A stretch of DNA of 64,000 nucleotides from Pseudoscleropodium purum (taxonomy: Eukaryota; Streptophyta; Bryopsida; Hypnales; Brachytheciaceae): NCBI GenBank assembly GCA_963969395.1, contig OZ017796.1, positions 17,610,501-17,674,500 on the forward strand, written 5' to 3'. Every line of letters starts with the position of its first letter. Within the stretch, counting starts at the first letter, position 1. This document shows, piece after piece, positions 35,497 through 48,179 of this stretch. A program made the translations under genes and the position numbers. Below the pieces are notes generated by a model. The model was not told the DNA's origin. It searched no databases and worked only from the letters and a program-made list of their open reading frames with translations.

Positions 35497-38400
35497 ATGG
35501 GAGTTCCATCGTCGGTGAAGCCGGAGCCCAGGCCTCTCGTGTTTGCTTTGAATGGGCAGCGTGTGGTGATTTCTTCAGTGGACCCTGCCACCACTCTCCT
35601 CTCCTATATTCGCAACGAGACTCGGTTCAAAGGCGCCAAACGCGGCTGTGGCGAAGGTATAATCTCAAATCCCAGTCATGATGGAGTGCATGCAGCTCAG
35701 GAGACACCCACTGTATATTAGAATGTATTTGGAGAGAATTCCCCAGAGTTTCATGTTCAGAGAGTGGTGTCACCTGAGCTAGCATCAAGCATCCCCAAGT
35801 TCACTATAATGGTCAAATTCTGCGAGATTTGCAATTTTTACAGTTTCCCCTGTGGAAGTGCGTTTCAGGTGGCTGTGGAGCATGCTTGGTGATGTTAGCA
35901 AAGTACAACCCTGAAACGAAAGAAGTGAAGGAAAGCTCCGTGAACTCCTGCTTGGTGATGCTTTGCTCGATCGATGGCTGCGCAATCACCACCTCGGAAG
36001 GCTTGGGCAACCAGCGAGACGGCTTCCACGCAATCCAGAAACGCCTATCTGCATTCCACGGCTCCCAGTGCGGCTTCTGCACCCCAGGCATGACAGTCGC
36101 CATCTACGGCCGTCTCAAGCACGAGCAGCACCAGCACCAACGTTCATCAGCAACCAATGGCCACAGCAATTGCAACCCGACATCAGGCCCTACCGTGGAG
36201 ACCATGGAGAGAGCCATCCAAGGCAACATCTGCCGCTGCACGGGCTACCGCCCCATCCTCGACGTGTGCAAGTCGTTCGCCTCCGACGTCGACCTTGAAG
36301 ATCTAGGTCTCAACACCTGCTGGACTGACAAAGCGCAAGCCAAACCAGAGAATCTCCCAGCATACGATTCCACCGCTGACCCCACATTCCCGCAGTTTCT
36401 CATTGACGAGATCGAGTCCAGGATGCAAGTGCTCGGTGGAATTGCAGGTCCAGCCGGCGAAGCTGGATTAAACGCGCGCTTCACGTGTGTGGATCGTGGC
36501 GAGCACGAGCGGTCGTGGGTGAGCATCGCCGGCTTCGAGGAGTTACACACTTCATTGAAATTCTTGAACTCGAAGCGCGACCGGGTGAAGCTCGTCGTTG
36601 GCAACACGAGCTCCGGGCTTCTCAAAGAGATGGCCACCATCGACGTCTTCGTGGACATCAGCCAGATCCCTGAGCTTCTGACTCTCCACAAAACCAGTCA
36701 CAGCCTAGAGATCGGTGCTGCAACTCGAATCTCGGAGCTCATGGATCACTTGGAAAATTTTCGAAGTGTGGACGGAAACAAGCACCCTGTTGCGGAAGGT
36801 CTCGCGGATCACGTGAAGAAACTAGCCGGGGGTCACGTCCGCAACTGGGGAAGCGTGGGAGGGAATTTGGTTATGGCACAGCAATTTGCCTTTGAATCCG
36901 ACATAGCTACTATCCTTTTAGGCGCAGGGGCGTCAGTCAAGGTTATCACATTGCGAGGGTCGGCGTTTTCAGTCACTGACATGCCTTTGGAGGATTTTCT
37001 CGCTATGGGGAGCCTCGGTGAGGATCGTCTTCTCCAGTCGGTGTACATTCCTTTGGACGGAGATTCCAAAACCACGGTTTTTAAGTCGTTTCGGGGAGCG
37101 CCCAGGCCGTATGGCAATGCGGTCGCATATGTGAACTCTGCGTTTTTGGCCCGAGTTTCAACGGAGGGAGGTGTGATTGAGAGTGTCAGGTTGGCATTTG
37201 GGGCGTTTGGGACCAAGCATGCCGTCAGGGCTGGGCATGTCGAGAAGCTTTTGACGGGGAAGACGTTAAGCTTGAGCTTAGTGAAGGAAGCTGTGGAGGT
37301 TTTGAAGAAGGATGTGATCCCCAGTCAAGGCTCCAGTAAGAAGGAGTACCGAGTCAGCCTCGCTGTGGGGTTTCTGTTCGACTTTCTCACATCTCTGCTT
37401 TCAAAAGAGCCAGTTTTGACGCCCACACACCTTGTGAGTGCACATGGAAAACACTAGGCTTAATAATGCTAGTAAGAGTACTTGACCGAATGTTTTGGTA
37501 GGGTCAGTTTGTGTATGGTTTGCATGGCCTTTTTTTTTGCCTTTGCGTGGGATATATTGCTCGACTTATTGAAATGTGCTGAATTGTGCAGTTCCCGCAT
37601 GTTGGAAAGCAAAATATCACTGTCTCTGATGAGCATTACCCTTTGTCTCAACCTGCAGCAAAGTTTCTATCCCAGCAACAAGCATCTGGTACGTAAATGT
37701 CGGAGCTTGATCTTTCAGGTCATAGAGATTATATCAAACCATGGGCAAACTGCATAATACTCTATGCCAAGCTTGAAATGTCCCTTGCTTATAATAATGG
37801 AGTTAGTAGTGAACATGTGTGCATTTATCCCTAGATTTGCAACTTTACCTTGAAGGGAAGGAATCAGGCACTAGAAAGGGTCGGTATTTGGAAGGGATTT
37901 TAACAGACAGCTTGACATACATATATATATATGTATGTATATGTGCTAATTTTCTCATTTATTGACACATCTCTTGAAGATTTCGAAAGGGACCCCAGCT
38001 AGAATTCTATTAATAAGATGAGATGCATAAACACTCCATAATTCATCAATTTAATGACGAATTGGTCGTGCAGGAGAGGCAATATATTGTGACGACATTC
38101 CTTCACCTCCTCATTGCCTTTACGCGGCGTTTGTGCTCAGTACAGAACCTTTGGCAAAGATTAAAGTTGTGGATACTGCGTCGGCACTCGAGTCCGTTGG
38201 TGTAGTGGATTTTGTCTCCACCAGTGACATTCCTAAAAAGGGTCGGAATGTTGGAATTACTAACCCTCTCAATCATGAAGAAGAACTCTTATTTGCCGAA
38301 GATCTTGTTGGATTTGTGGGTCAGCCATTGGGAATAATGGTAAACTCTTCGCTTCACCGAGACACGCTTTTATATTTTCTTGTCACACACAATGGCATGC

Positions 38401-41400
38401 TCTCTGCCTTGCCTTGAAGTCATATCCTAACAATGCCAGAGAACTAAAAACAGATTTTCAGTAGAATTTGATTGGTACAAGAACTTTTGGACAACGTCTT
38501 TAAAAAAACCTTCTTTACGATTCATTGAGAGGCTTGGGTGCTTTAATTTTCAAATAGGTTGCAGACACATACGACCATGCGAGCTTGGCAGCTGGAAAAG
38601 TGAGAGTGGAGTATGACACCCAAAGTGTTGGAAAGCCAGTAATGAACTGCCAAGAGGCCGTTGCTCAAAATTCGATCCATCCTCTGCCTCCACTTGAGGC
38701 TATGACCCACATGAAGCATCCGATCGGGGATGTCGACAAGGCTCTTGCTGAGGCAGAACTCAAGTTTGAAGGAAAGGTACGGGCATGCTAATTCATTGCA
38801 TTACTCTCATTTAATTTAGTATTTTGGATAGCTCCACACTTCATGTGCAGTACACTTGCGGTGGTCCTCCCAAATTCTGTTGCCTACATTGGTTCTGATA
38901 GTTTTATTATGGCAACTTTTATTTAGAACTTTAAAAATAAAGAGAAAGAAGAGTGTAGTTAACGTGGAAATGTCCAAACGCATCACATTTTGGTGTCGTC
39001 AAAACTTTGAAGTTAAACAAAACCATAACAATTTATTATTTTTATTATTTTCTTTTTTGGGTGAAGATCTTTTAAATTCTATTTTTGAGCATTTGAAATC
39101 CAATTTTGAAAGTAAATGTTTATGATTTTCTATCCAAGATTTTGTGAAAGGGTGTTCATTGCAAATCTTGATTTTGCATTATTCAAGACTCTTGGAAATG
39201 AGCATCAAATGCATTGGATCTTGGAGAAAAAAATCTCATTTGAAATCCATTTGTAAAAATGGTAGAGTAGATTTTGAAAAGTTGAAAATTGATTGTGGTT
39301 ATATATGTTATGTTCTTTGACCTCGTATTTTTCTCATGACCTCTATTTTTAATTTGAATCATAGAAAGAGGATTGATAGACTTCAATTCACTTTCACAAT
39401 TTCAACACCCTTGTGGTCAAACATTATATCTTTCAATCCATAAATGTTATTTTTGTGTTTTCTTTTCCTATGATAAATAACAAGTCTAGTTTGAATTTGT
39501 ACTATTACAATTAAAAAAATTGATGAAACTAATCAGAATTTTTCTCTGTTTGTTTAATTGAGAGCAAACTCCGAAAAGGCTTTGGGTATATGAATTGAAA
39601 CCCCTCCAATTTTGCAACAAAGCCATTCTCGTATGCTCCACAGCAAGCGCTGACGTCCACTATGGACACACGTCTGCTGCAGGTGTCAACGAAATCACAA
39701 CAACACTTTTATATGGAAACGCAGACAACTTTGGTGGTCCCTGACGAGGATGGCTGCCTCACAGTTTACACTTCCTGCCAGGGAGTAGATCCTGTCCAAC
39801 AGACCATTGCTAAATGCCTCAACATTCCTCAAAACAGCGTCCGCGTCATTACTCGACGACTCGGAGGTTCATTTGGTGGCAAAGCCTTGCGTAACATGCA
39901 AGTAAGAGCTCTGTCTATTCTGTCTTGTTTTACCACACTGCTTCAAATCTCAACAGCAGAATAATTTCATTCGCTATTAAACCTTAGTGATAAGTTCATC
40001 CCTACTTTTCACTTGGTCTTTCACTCTTGAACTCTCATAAATGAGTGTAGCAATGTTTTTGAATACCTCATTAGTCCATTTGCACCGCCACAAATGTATA
40101 CCTATCAAATTAAGTATTCGGGAAGTGCACAATCAGAGATACGAAGTTCAGAAAATGAATGTATCATTTCACCCTTCTTTTATTTTGAATTTCCACTTGC
40201 ACCTCCAAGAAATGAGTGTATTTGATGATTCAATGTAGTGATATGTATACTAGTTTCGCCTCTGCAAACTCATGTAAATTTGACATTGCAACATGGCATA
40301 AGAACTTTGGAAACGAAACTCAACATTGAAACACTTGTTGTTTTTGAAGACCAATGCTTGAAGAAGTGCAATGAAAGTCATGGTGACTGTGTTGCAGATA
40401 TCATCAGCGGTGGCATTGGCGGCGTACAAGCTGCAAAGACCCGTGCGAATGTCCCTGGACCGCAACACAGACATGCAGATGGTCGGGGGCCGGTTACCAA
40501 CAGAGACCACGTATAAGGTGGGCTTCACGAAGACGGGCAAAATCACGGCCTTGAAAGTGGACATGCTGATGGAAGGAGGATGGTTCCCAGACGCGAGCAA
40601 CATTGTGACAGGGCTGATCACCACCACGATGAAGAAGTACGACTATGGCACCTTCGACGTAAAATACACTCTGTGCCGCACCAACAACGTTCCTAAGACG
40701 TCGATCCGAGCGCCCGGCGATGCCGAAGGCTCTGCGGTGGCCGACGCCATTATGAATCAGGTACACACAAATTCCCCAATTGCAAAATATGCATGGGATG
40801 CAGAAGTGGCTCTTCCTTTAGGATCTGAGATCTAGGTTTGTGCACCTCACTCCATCATCAACACCTAGATTTGGCACCTAAAGGAAATGACAAAATGGTC
40901 AGAAGTTCTTAAGAGCAACTAATTATTTTGAGGCAATCTGTGAGAATTGAGGCATTTTGTGCTTCAAGGGTTTTTTCATTTCAGGAGAGTCGTGTGTCGT
41001 GTGTAGTTACCGTATGATTTCAACTTTGAAGGTTTCAAAACTTAATATGACTTCAGAAATTTATGAAACTACTTTGTTTGGATTTTTGTTAAGATTGCTA
41101 GTATTCTCATCAACTCAATTTCGTTAAATTGGCGATATTCCAATACTTTGGCACAGTTCAGGACGCACAACGCACAGACTGAACCCCGAATCTATTCCTA
41201 CCCTAGTTTGTGGCCTGAATTTAGACCTTTGTGAAGATATATGTCACAATATTTGGCTGTGCGAGTAGCCAATTTAACCAAATTGACGTTTTTTCTTTGA
41301 CCACCTAGGTAGTCAGATTGTGCTATTGTAGGACCACAAAAAGGTGTCTCTTCTGAGTGAAACTTCCTACGATTCAAGCTCTGTGCATTTGCATCAATTT

Positions 41401-44400
41401 TTGCCGCATCTGTCCAGAGAATCTTCGAAGGCAGTTATACTGTCTTAGTGTCAACTTCACTGTCTTCAATATGCGACCTAATTTGAACAGGCTCGTAACT
41501 CCACACCACCAACCTAAGCCTCAAAGAGATGTTGCAGTTAATTATCCCTCAGATTGCTTCCTCCCATTCTCCCCCCAAAAGTCCAATTGTTTAACGAATC
41601 TTCCCTTCAGGTGGCCTCCTACTTGGGCATGAGCATCAACAAAGTGCGAGACGAGAATTTGCACACTGTGGAGAGCATCAATTTGTTCCACAGGCCAGAC
41701 AGCGTGGGCGGGGAGGAAGGGTTCACTTTGCCTGCCATTTGGGAGCAGCTGAAGATGCGTTCGAATCTGGAGGCCCGTGAGAAAGAGATCGACAGGTTCA
41801 ATGCGGGGAGCAAGTGGATCAAGCGAGGAATCTCCATTGTTCCCTCGGTGTACCATGTGACTGTGATTTCCAGTGCGGCCACTGTGAGCATTTTCCAAGA
41901 TGGGTCGATTGTGGCGGAAGTGGGAGGGGTGGAGATGGGGCAGGGGTTGTACACCAAAGTGAGGCAAGCTATTGCGTACTCGCTCAGTCCTCTTTGCAAC
42001 CAGGTCAGTTGGAAAAAAGGGGGGACAGTATTGGGATGTGGTCTTGTTTTTCATTCATTTGTGGTTCGAATCACGAAGTGTTCCGAAGTCCATGTTCTGG
42101 ACGATGAACGAGGAGTATGAGAAGTCGTAAACGGAAAACGCCTTTTTGAAGAGCTGGAACAAAAAAGAGCCGTCGTCTCCATGCTCTTCAGAAATTAAGC
42201 CAGAATGCACGACTTTTGAAAAACTTTGGGGTGATGTATCATGAGTAGACCAAGCTTCAAGACCCACGTACACTTGGTCTGACTCATGATGTTTATGACA
42301 AATTAGACGAGGCGTGGGCCTTTATGCGGCTTGGTCTACTCGGATATACTTCGAACAAAACTTTGGTCAAATAGCTTAGACTCATTCATCCTAACTAAGG
42401 CTCGATTCTTCAAGAACCTTGCTTTTTGATCCTTGCTGAATGACCAATTTGATGAAACTGAGGTTAGTGCTATATGTGTACAAAGATATGAGAAAAAAAA
42501 ATCTAAATATTCAGAAAAGGAATTTGAGCATGAAAATGTCAGCTGTGTTGCATATGGTTGCAGAAGAAAGATGTGGACCTAGTCTCAAAGATCCGGGTCC
42601 TTCAACAAGACTCGTTGAGTTTACCAAATACATTTATCGACGGTGGGAGCACAACGTCTGAGGGGTCATGTGCGGCCGTTCGAGATGCATGCGCAGTTTT
42701 AGTGGAGCGTTTGCTACCTGTCAAAGAGATGCTTGCTAAGGATCAACCTGATGGAGAAGTTTCCTGGGAGACACTCTGTTTCACGGCACGTTCTTAATTA
42801 ATCCCACATTTCTCTCTCATGCACAAAACAGAAGAATCTTCACATGTTTCTCTATTCTGTTTAGTGTTTTTAAGTGCCAATTGCTGAAAAGGATATTTAA
42901 ATTTATGATTGAAAGATGTAGAAGTCTTGGTGGTGGTGGTGGTGGGGGGGGGGGGTGGGGGGGATGTGTTACGTGCTTAAAGAATCTCACTTCGTTGTGC
43001 TCTTTGTATGAACAGGCCAAACTTTCGTTTACTGATATGCAGTCTCATACGCTTTGGGCTCCACCCATGGTTGAGTACCTTCTGTTTGGAGCAGGAGTCG
43101 GCGAGGTGAGATTGTTGAACTTTACCATGATCTTAATTTCACGATCTAATCTTGCAAATCGATCTGGTTTTGATTCATTTCCTCAGCCTATGACTTCTAA
43201 AGTGAGAGTGAGGGCTTTTAACTGCAGCTGTTGAAAATGAACAGCATCACTTTGCTTCAGTTCCCTCCAGTCTATGATAGTGGAAGACAGAGAATTCAGC
43301 ATTATATCGCAGGGCAGAAGCATACGATTTGTATCCAGTGGTTTCCATTTGTCATGTTCTTAATTGAAAAAGTGACTTAGATTAGATTCTCCTTGCCTGA
43401 ATTTTGAAGACACACCCATTCCCGTGCTTAACTTAATACTATTATGACTCACTTCTTCATCTGTAGGTGGAGATCAACCTTTTGTCAGGAGAAACCAGAA
43501 TCTTGGCGGCAGACCTTGTATACGATGCTGGAAAAAGCTTAAACAGTGCTGTTGATGTGGGGCAGGTGAAGAAATTTAATTCTCAAATGCTTACCTTTTC
43601 AGATTTCTCACTGAATTGTTCGTAGGTTTCAACCCTAATTCTCATTTACCGTATGTACAATTTATTGCAGGTTGAGGGTGCCTTCGTCTTTGGAATTGGG
43701 TACTTGGTGACAGAAGACGTTGAGAGGGACGCCAAAGGCAAGCTCTTGTCGGATGGCACTTGGACATACAAGCCACCCACTCTTGACATGATTCCACAGA
43801 AGTTCAATGTGGAGCTCTTCAAAAGTCCCACCCACAAAGAACGTGTCTTTTCTTCCAAAGGTTTGGCTTCTCTTCACTAGTTCACATTAATTTAAACTAG
43901 TGTAGGTTGAAATATAAATGTATTTGTACTAATTTTCATAGATTAGACCATTCCATTTTGAAATTTTGAAAGTGATTGTGTGTATAAAAAAAAAAAGAAA
44001 AAAAGAAAACATCAATTGGAATCCCACTAAAAGGGAAATACGATTAAGAAATTGAAGGAGACATGTTCCAATTGGTAACATGCTAGTAGTTGTCACTAAG
44101 AATTGAACAACTAAGAAGAAGGGAAAAAAAATCTCTTTTTATAGTGGCAATAACTTATTAGGCAATGCTAAGTTTTGCACCCTCTCTAGTAGGATAATTT
44201 AGTGTAGTATTGCAAAAATTAAATCATCTATTATGTGATTGATTGCCAATGGATTGAGGCACTTTACTATTTAATCTCTCAAAGGCTAAGCATCATGTAA
44301 CTCCCTCAATTGTGTCATGTAACAGCGGTAGGTGAGCCTCCGGTATTGTTAGCTGGTTGTATATACTCTGCAATTCATAGTGCTATTACAACAGCTCGAA

Positions 44401-44558
44401 AAGACTACAAGGGTACCAATGCAGGTCATGATCTCTTTGAATTCAACCCCCCTGCCACCGTACACAAAGTCAAGAGCTTGTGTGGTTTTGATAATGTAGA
44501 GCGTTATTTAAAGTCCACTTTAAAAACAACCAAAATGCCTCATGGAAAGCTTCTATAA
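35497..44558 (+). CDS. AAO: Aldehyde oxidase (molybdo-flavoenzyme), 13 exons
   Basis: Join 35497-35656, 35869-37433, 37592-37688, 38074-38339, 38558-38776, 39683-39901, 40398-40760, 41611-42003, 42564-42785, 43016-43105, 43467-43565, 43671-43860, 44326-44558: 4,116 nt, 1,371 aa, the usual plant length. This cytosolic enzyme oxidises aldehydes (possibly abscisic or indole-3-acetic aldehyde) to acids, giving H2O2. The N-terminal [2Fe-2S] ligands are Cys51, Cys56, Cys59 and Cys81; the second cluster has Cys121, Cys124, Cys175 and Cys177 (QCGFC, ICRC). The FAD domain shows LVVGNT (295-300) and GGHVRNWGSVGGN. The Mo domain shows QTTLVVPDED, GGSFGGKA (~830), SIRAPGDAEGS, VEMGQGLYTK and catalytic Glu1298 in VGEPP. 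RAPGD fits plant aldehyde oxidases rather than xanthine dehydrogenase (RxFGGPQ). Oddities: a ~19-residue His/Gln-rich insert between Cys124 and Cys175, and a GC donor after exon 9. Confidence 0.95.
42786..43015 (+). other. Apparent GC-AG intron with a G-rich tract
   Basis: Exon 9 must end after TTCACG to keep frame with exon 10 (GCCAAACTTTCG), so the donor reads GCACGT rather than GT. The nearest GT, three bases further on, would shift the frame and stop within a few codons. The acceptor TGTATGAACAG is ordinary. The intron contains (GGT)n running into a long G tract at about 42930-42963, a potential G-quadruplex on the coding strand. Confidence 0.7.
42930..42963 (+). repeat. (GGT)n / poly-G tract
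   Basis: Five or so GGT units lead into an uninterrupted run of about 12 G, then T and seven more G. It lies in intron 9 of the aldehyde oxidase gene, on the transcribed RNA sense. Confidence 0.9.
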
Positions 44559-47500
44559 TTATTAGATGACAACTATAGTAGACATAATATTGGGTGCTAA
44601 GTATCTTTAGCTATATATTCTTTGTAGATCTAAAATTGTATATGGAGTAAAAGGGACTTGGATATGGAGTTAGTTGTTAGATTTTAGAATTATAGAGAGA
44701 ACATTTTGTCAATAAAAAGTTGATATTCATAGTTGTGACTTCTGAGTGTTGTCATCTACATATGACTCTATTTTAAGTCAAATAGAGCAACTTTAATGTT
44801 GTCATGGCTATAGCAATTAGTATACTAAGGGTTTGTAAACATGAGCCACTATACCATATGTTGTAATATACCAAATTAATTCTTAGTATATTGTTAAAAC
44901 AATATGGTATATCTTCTTTTGTTAGCTTTATTATTGTTAGTTTGTTATCTAATACTCAACCTTATTATTGTTGCAATTATTGTGTTGCTAAGCCTATTAC
45001 TAGTTATCACACTAAGGAGGACAAAAAGTGCTCTTCTAATCAAAAGTGTTTGTAATGGAAATTGTTGAAAGTCTTTAAAGAAATTGAGAATAAATTTCAA
45101 TTAAGGCTAATTAATTTCATTTACAATGTCATGAAAAGTTCAATTTTAAAATTTAAATTGTATGCATAAGCTATTAAGTTTTATTCATAATCATATGTAG
45201 GAAATCCACTACAATTGTGAGGAAGAAGTAAATGATGAAAAGTGATTCTAAATACAATATAGTTGTTTAATGTTTAACAAGGTTTACTTATGAAGTACCC
45301 TATTCTTGGGTCAAATTTTTTTTTAAATAATTTAAAATATATATATAAATATGGCACGTAATGAAATTTTCAAAAAATTATAATGTGGCATAATTGAATA
45401 GTGTAGAAAATATTAATGAAAATAATTTGAATCCTAAAAATATATATAATGAAATATGAAAAATGAAAAATAATATTCATACTAAAGTAATTGCTTTATA
45501 AGCATAAAAAAAATACATAAAATAAGGAATCCTTGAATGGATTACTTTTGATCAAAAATTACTTTCCTAATTCTATTCACAATTCTTGATTTCTACCTAG
45601 TTAATTTTGATCAATTGCATCTTCATATCATATTTGGTTTCAACTAAACATTAGCAAAAATTTTAGCCTTCATGAGGTTTGCAAGCTTTGACCCCCTTCT
45701 ATTGCAATTAAAAAAGAAATAAAATTATTTTTTATTATTTTTTAATGAAAGCATCTAATGTGGCACAACTAGTGCCTTGTCAACGCCACATTAGGTTTTA
45801 CTATTTTTTTACTATTTTTTTTCAAAAAAATATTTCAAAAAAATATTTTTAAATTTTTTTTGTACTTGCTCCACGGTGGGCCGAAAAATGAAAGCTTAAT
45901 GGCCCTCTCCAAGGTTCAAATTTTTCCTAATGGTTAAAATAGCATGTTTGGGCTAAATGGCTCCTTAGATTAGATGATAAAGCTAGAAGACCTTGTTGCT
46001 AAAGGTTACAGGTTTGGTAAAGCTAGAAGACGACTTGTCATAAAGGTTATGAAATATCCCAAATCTTGCAAAATGAAATTTGAAAAATTCTAAATCTAGT
46101 TAATGAAAGATAATTCTAATGGTTAATTTGAAATGATTTTGTACAGGGTCTAATGAAAATAATCCCAACATATAGTGCCCTATGTACTTGACTTCTAAAT
46201 TCTATGGATGTTGGTGAAAAGAATATCACATCACATTGAACCAAGAGAAGAAGAGATAAGGAAATACAAAATGTATTAAGAAGTTGTGGAACCATTTTTG
46301 TTTTTTAAATTAGTGTTTGTAGTAAGAATTTTTCATGTTAAAAAAATAAAAAATTCTAGATAGGTATGATCAATCATATTGAAACTCAATGCAATGTTAT
46401 CAACTCACTACAAAGATTAGTTCCATGCCTTGTGAGTCCTTAATTTTTTTTGTGCCACTAATTTTTGAAGTCAATAGTAGTAGCTTTATATTTAATATTT
46501 TTGTATACCATATTAAAATAGATCTATGTTTAGTGATTCTTCTATGAATTTTGTTACAATACAACGGATCATAGGCAATTTTGAAATTCAAAGCTCAACC
46601 CCATTTTCTTTGATTATATCCAATTAGAATGTCATGTTTTGAAATCATTTATGTGATGTACATTTATAAAGAACAAAATGTCTACAAAATGATGACATTA
46701 CAGAAAATTTGGATCTAATAGTGAGCTGTTTCACTATTTGGAATTGTACAAATCTAAAAAGATTAAAAAAAAAAAAAATTTGAAATTTTTTTGAAATTTT
46801 TATAGTCCCAATCCTATGTGGCACACACCGTGATCACGTGGGCTAAATAAAAAATATTTTATTATCATTATTTATTTATTTATCTATATATGCACATTTA
46901 CATGTAGTCAATGGCACATTATTAGGTTCAAATTTTTTGTAATGAATATAATTCAAGTAAATATCTATGAAGTTGATTTTGAATAGATCTTTTTGAAATT
47001 TTGAAATAAAATGAAGGCTTGTAAAAGCTTCTTGAATTTTTTTAATTTTTCTACTAATTGGGTAGTTGAATCAAAAATGATAAAGGCAATTGAGGCAAGG
47101 TGCTAATAGAGAAGGTCAAGTAGGGCCAAAGGATTGGATAAGTCTCCAATACTATAAAGAGAATGAAACTTTTTCTTTCATTTTTTCTACTAATATCTCA
47201 TGATCTATAGAATAAATGAGATGAAGTTTATAATATACATTTTCACAATAATTAAGTACAATTTTGTGCGTTAAATTTGATTTATTTTGTAATTTATTTA
47301 TTTATTGTATTTTTCATTCATTGCACTTGAAATACTAGAGAAGTAGGTCAAATTTTAGTGTAAAATCATGTGCATTCATATTTTAGGTTTTTTTTGTATA
47401 TTTGATTTTGATAAATAGTAAATACAAAATTCTATAGATTATGTGAGGTATATGAATTAAAAAACTTTCTAACTTCAAACATTAAAATCTTACAATCAAT

Positions 47501-47769
47501 GGGGTGAGAATTTCCCAAACAATTTCTATACATTGCTATAATAGTGCATTCTCATGTGCATTCTACTTTGGTAAAGTCAATTTAAAAAAAAAATAGTTTT
47601 TTTCTTCATTCTTGCTCAATATACAAATGATGACATTTTTTGGATAAAAGGTTATCTTTACTTTTTAGATATTAATTTATAAAAAACTAGATGTGATAAA
47701 TAAAAAAAGATTATAAATCTTTAAGTTCCATTTGTCCTTGTTGGTTTTAATGAATCTATTAATATAGAA
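44559..47769. other. AT-rich intergenic stretch with dispersed repeat
   Basis: No gene was recognised. The segment from about 45328 to 45430 matches 11537-11640 imperfectly (ATGGCA-GTAATGAAATTTT, ATAATTGAATAGTGTAGAAA). Two further places (about 45700-45860 and 46770-46880) have a GTGGCAC phrase next to long A/T runs and may be decayed relatives of the MITE at 47770, but their ends could not be found. Confidence 0.5.
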
Positions 47770-48179
47770 CATTAGAAGATTTTTGAGGGCATTGGAAGCC
47801 TATGGGTTTTTTAGCCCTAGAAACGTTGGAAATACAACCAATAGTGTAGTCTGACGTGGCCAAGACCATGCCACATTAGTTCTCCAAAAAAAAATTTCAG
47901 ATTTTTTTCATTTTAAGAAATAATTAATTTTTTAATTTTTTAAAAACATTTTTTGTTAATTGGTCATTCCCTTTGCTATGCACGAATAGCAAGGGGAACA
48001 AATCTGAAACATGTTTCATATCTCAGTTTTATTTTTGAACCAATGTCCCCCTTGCTAGCCTTATTCCAAAGGTCAATTTTTCAAGGAATGAAGCCAAAGA
48101 GGTTAGATTTCTGACAATCTAGTGAAATTTCACCTAAAATAAAAGCCATGCTTCTAATGCCCTCAAAAATCTTCTAATG
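47770..48179. mobile_element. MITE-like element with ~32-bp terminal inverted repeats
   Basis: The left end CATTAGAAGATTTTTGAGGG, continuing CATTGGAAGC, is mirrored at the right end, with one mismatch over about 30 bp. The interior contains the GTGGCCAAGACCATGCCACA segment, a poly-A/poly-T core, and a GTCATTCCCTTTGCTATGC segment. These recur in the 18006-18250 copy, and the overall plan matches 6436-6730. It is the best preserved of the three copies. No open frame and no clear target duplication were found. Confidence 0.82.

Noticed and set aside
41542..42054. 170-codon - strand frame
   Set aside because: This is the antisense shadow of aldehyde oxidase exon 8, where strong codon constraint on the + strand leaves the reverse frame open.
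35497..44558. Xanthine dehydrogenase as an alternative identity
   Set aside because: The Mo-domain segment reads RAPGDAEGS, as in plant aldehyde oxidases, rather than the RxFGGPQ form of xanthine dehydrogenase.
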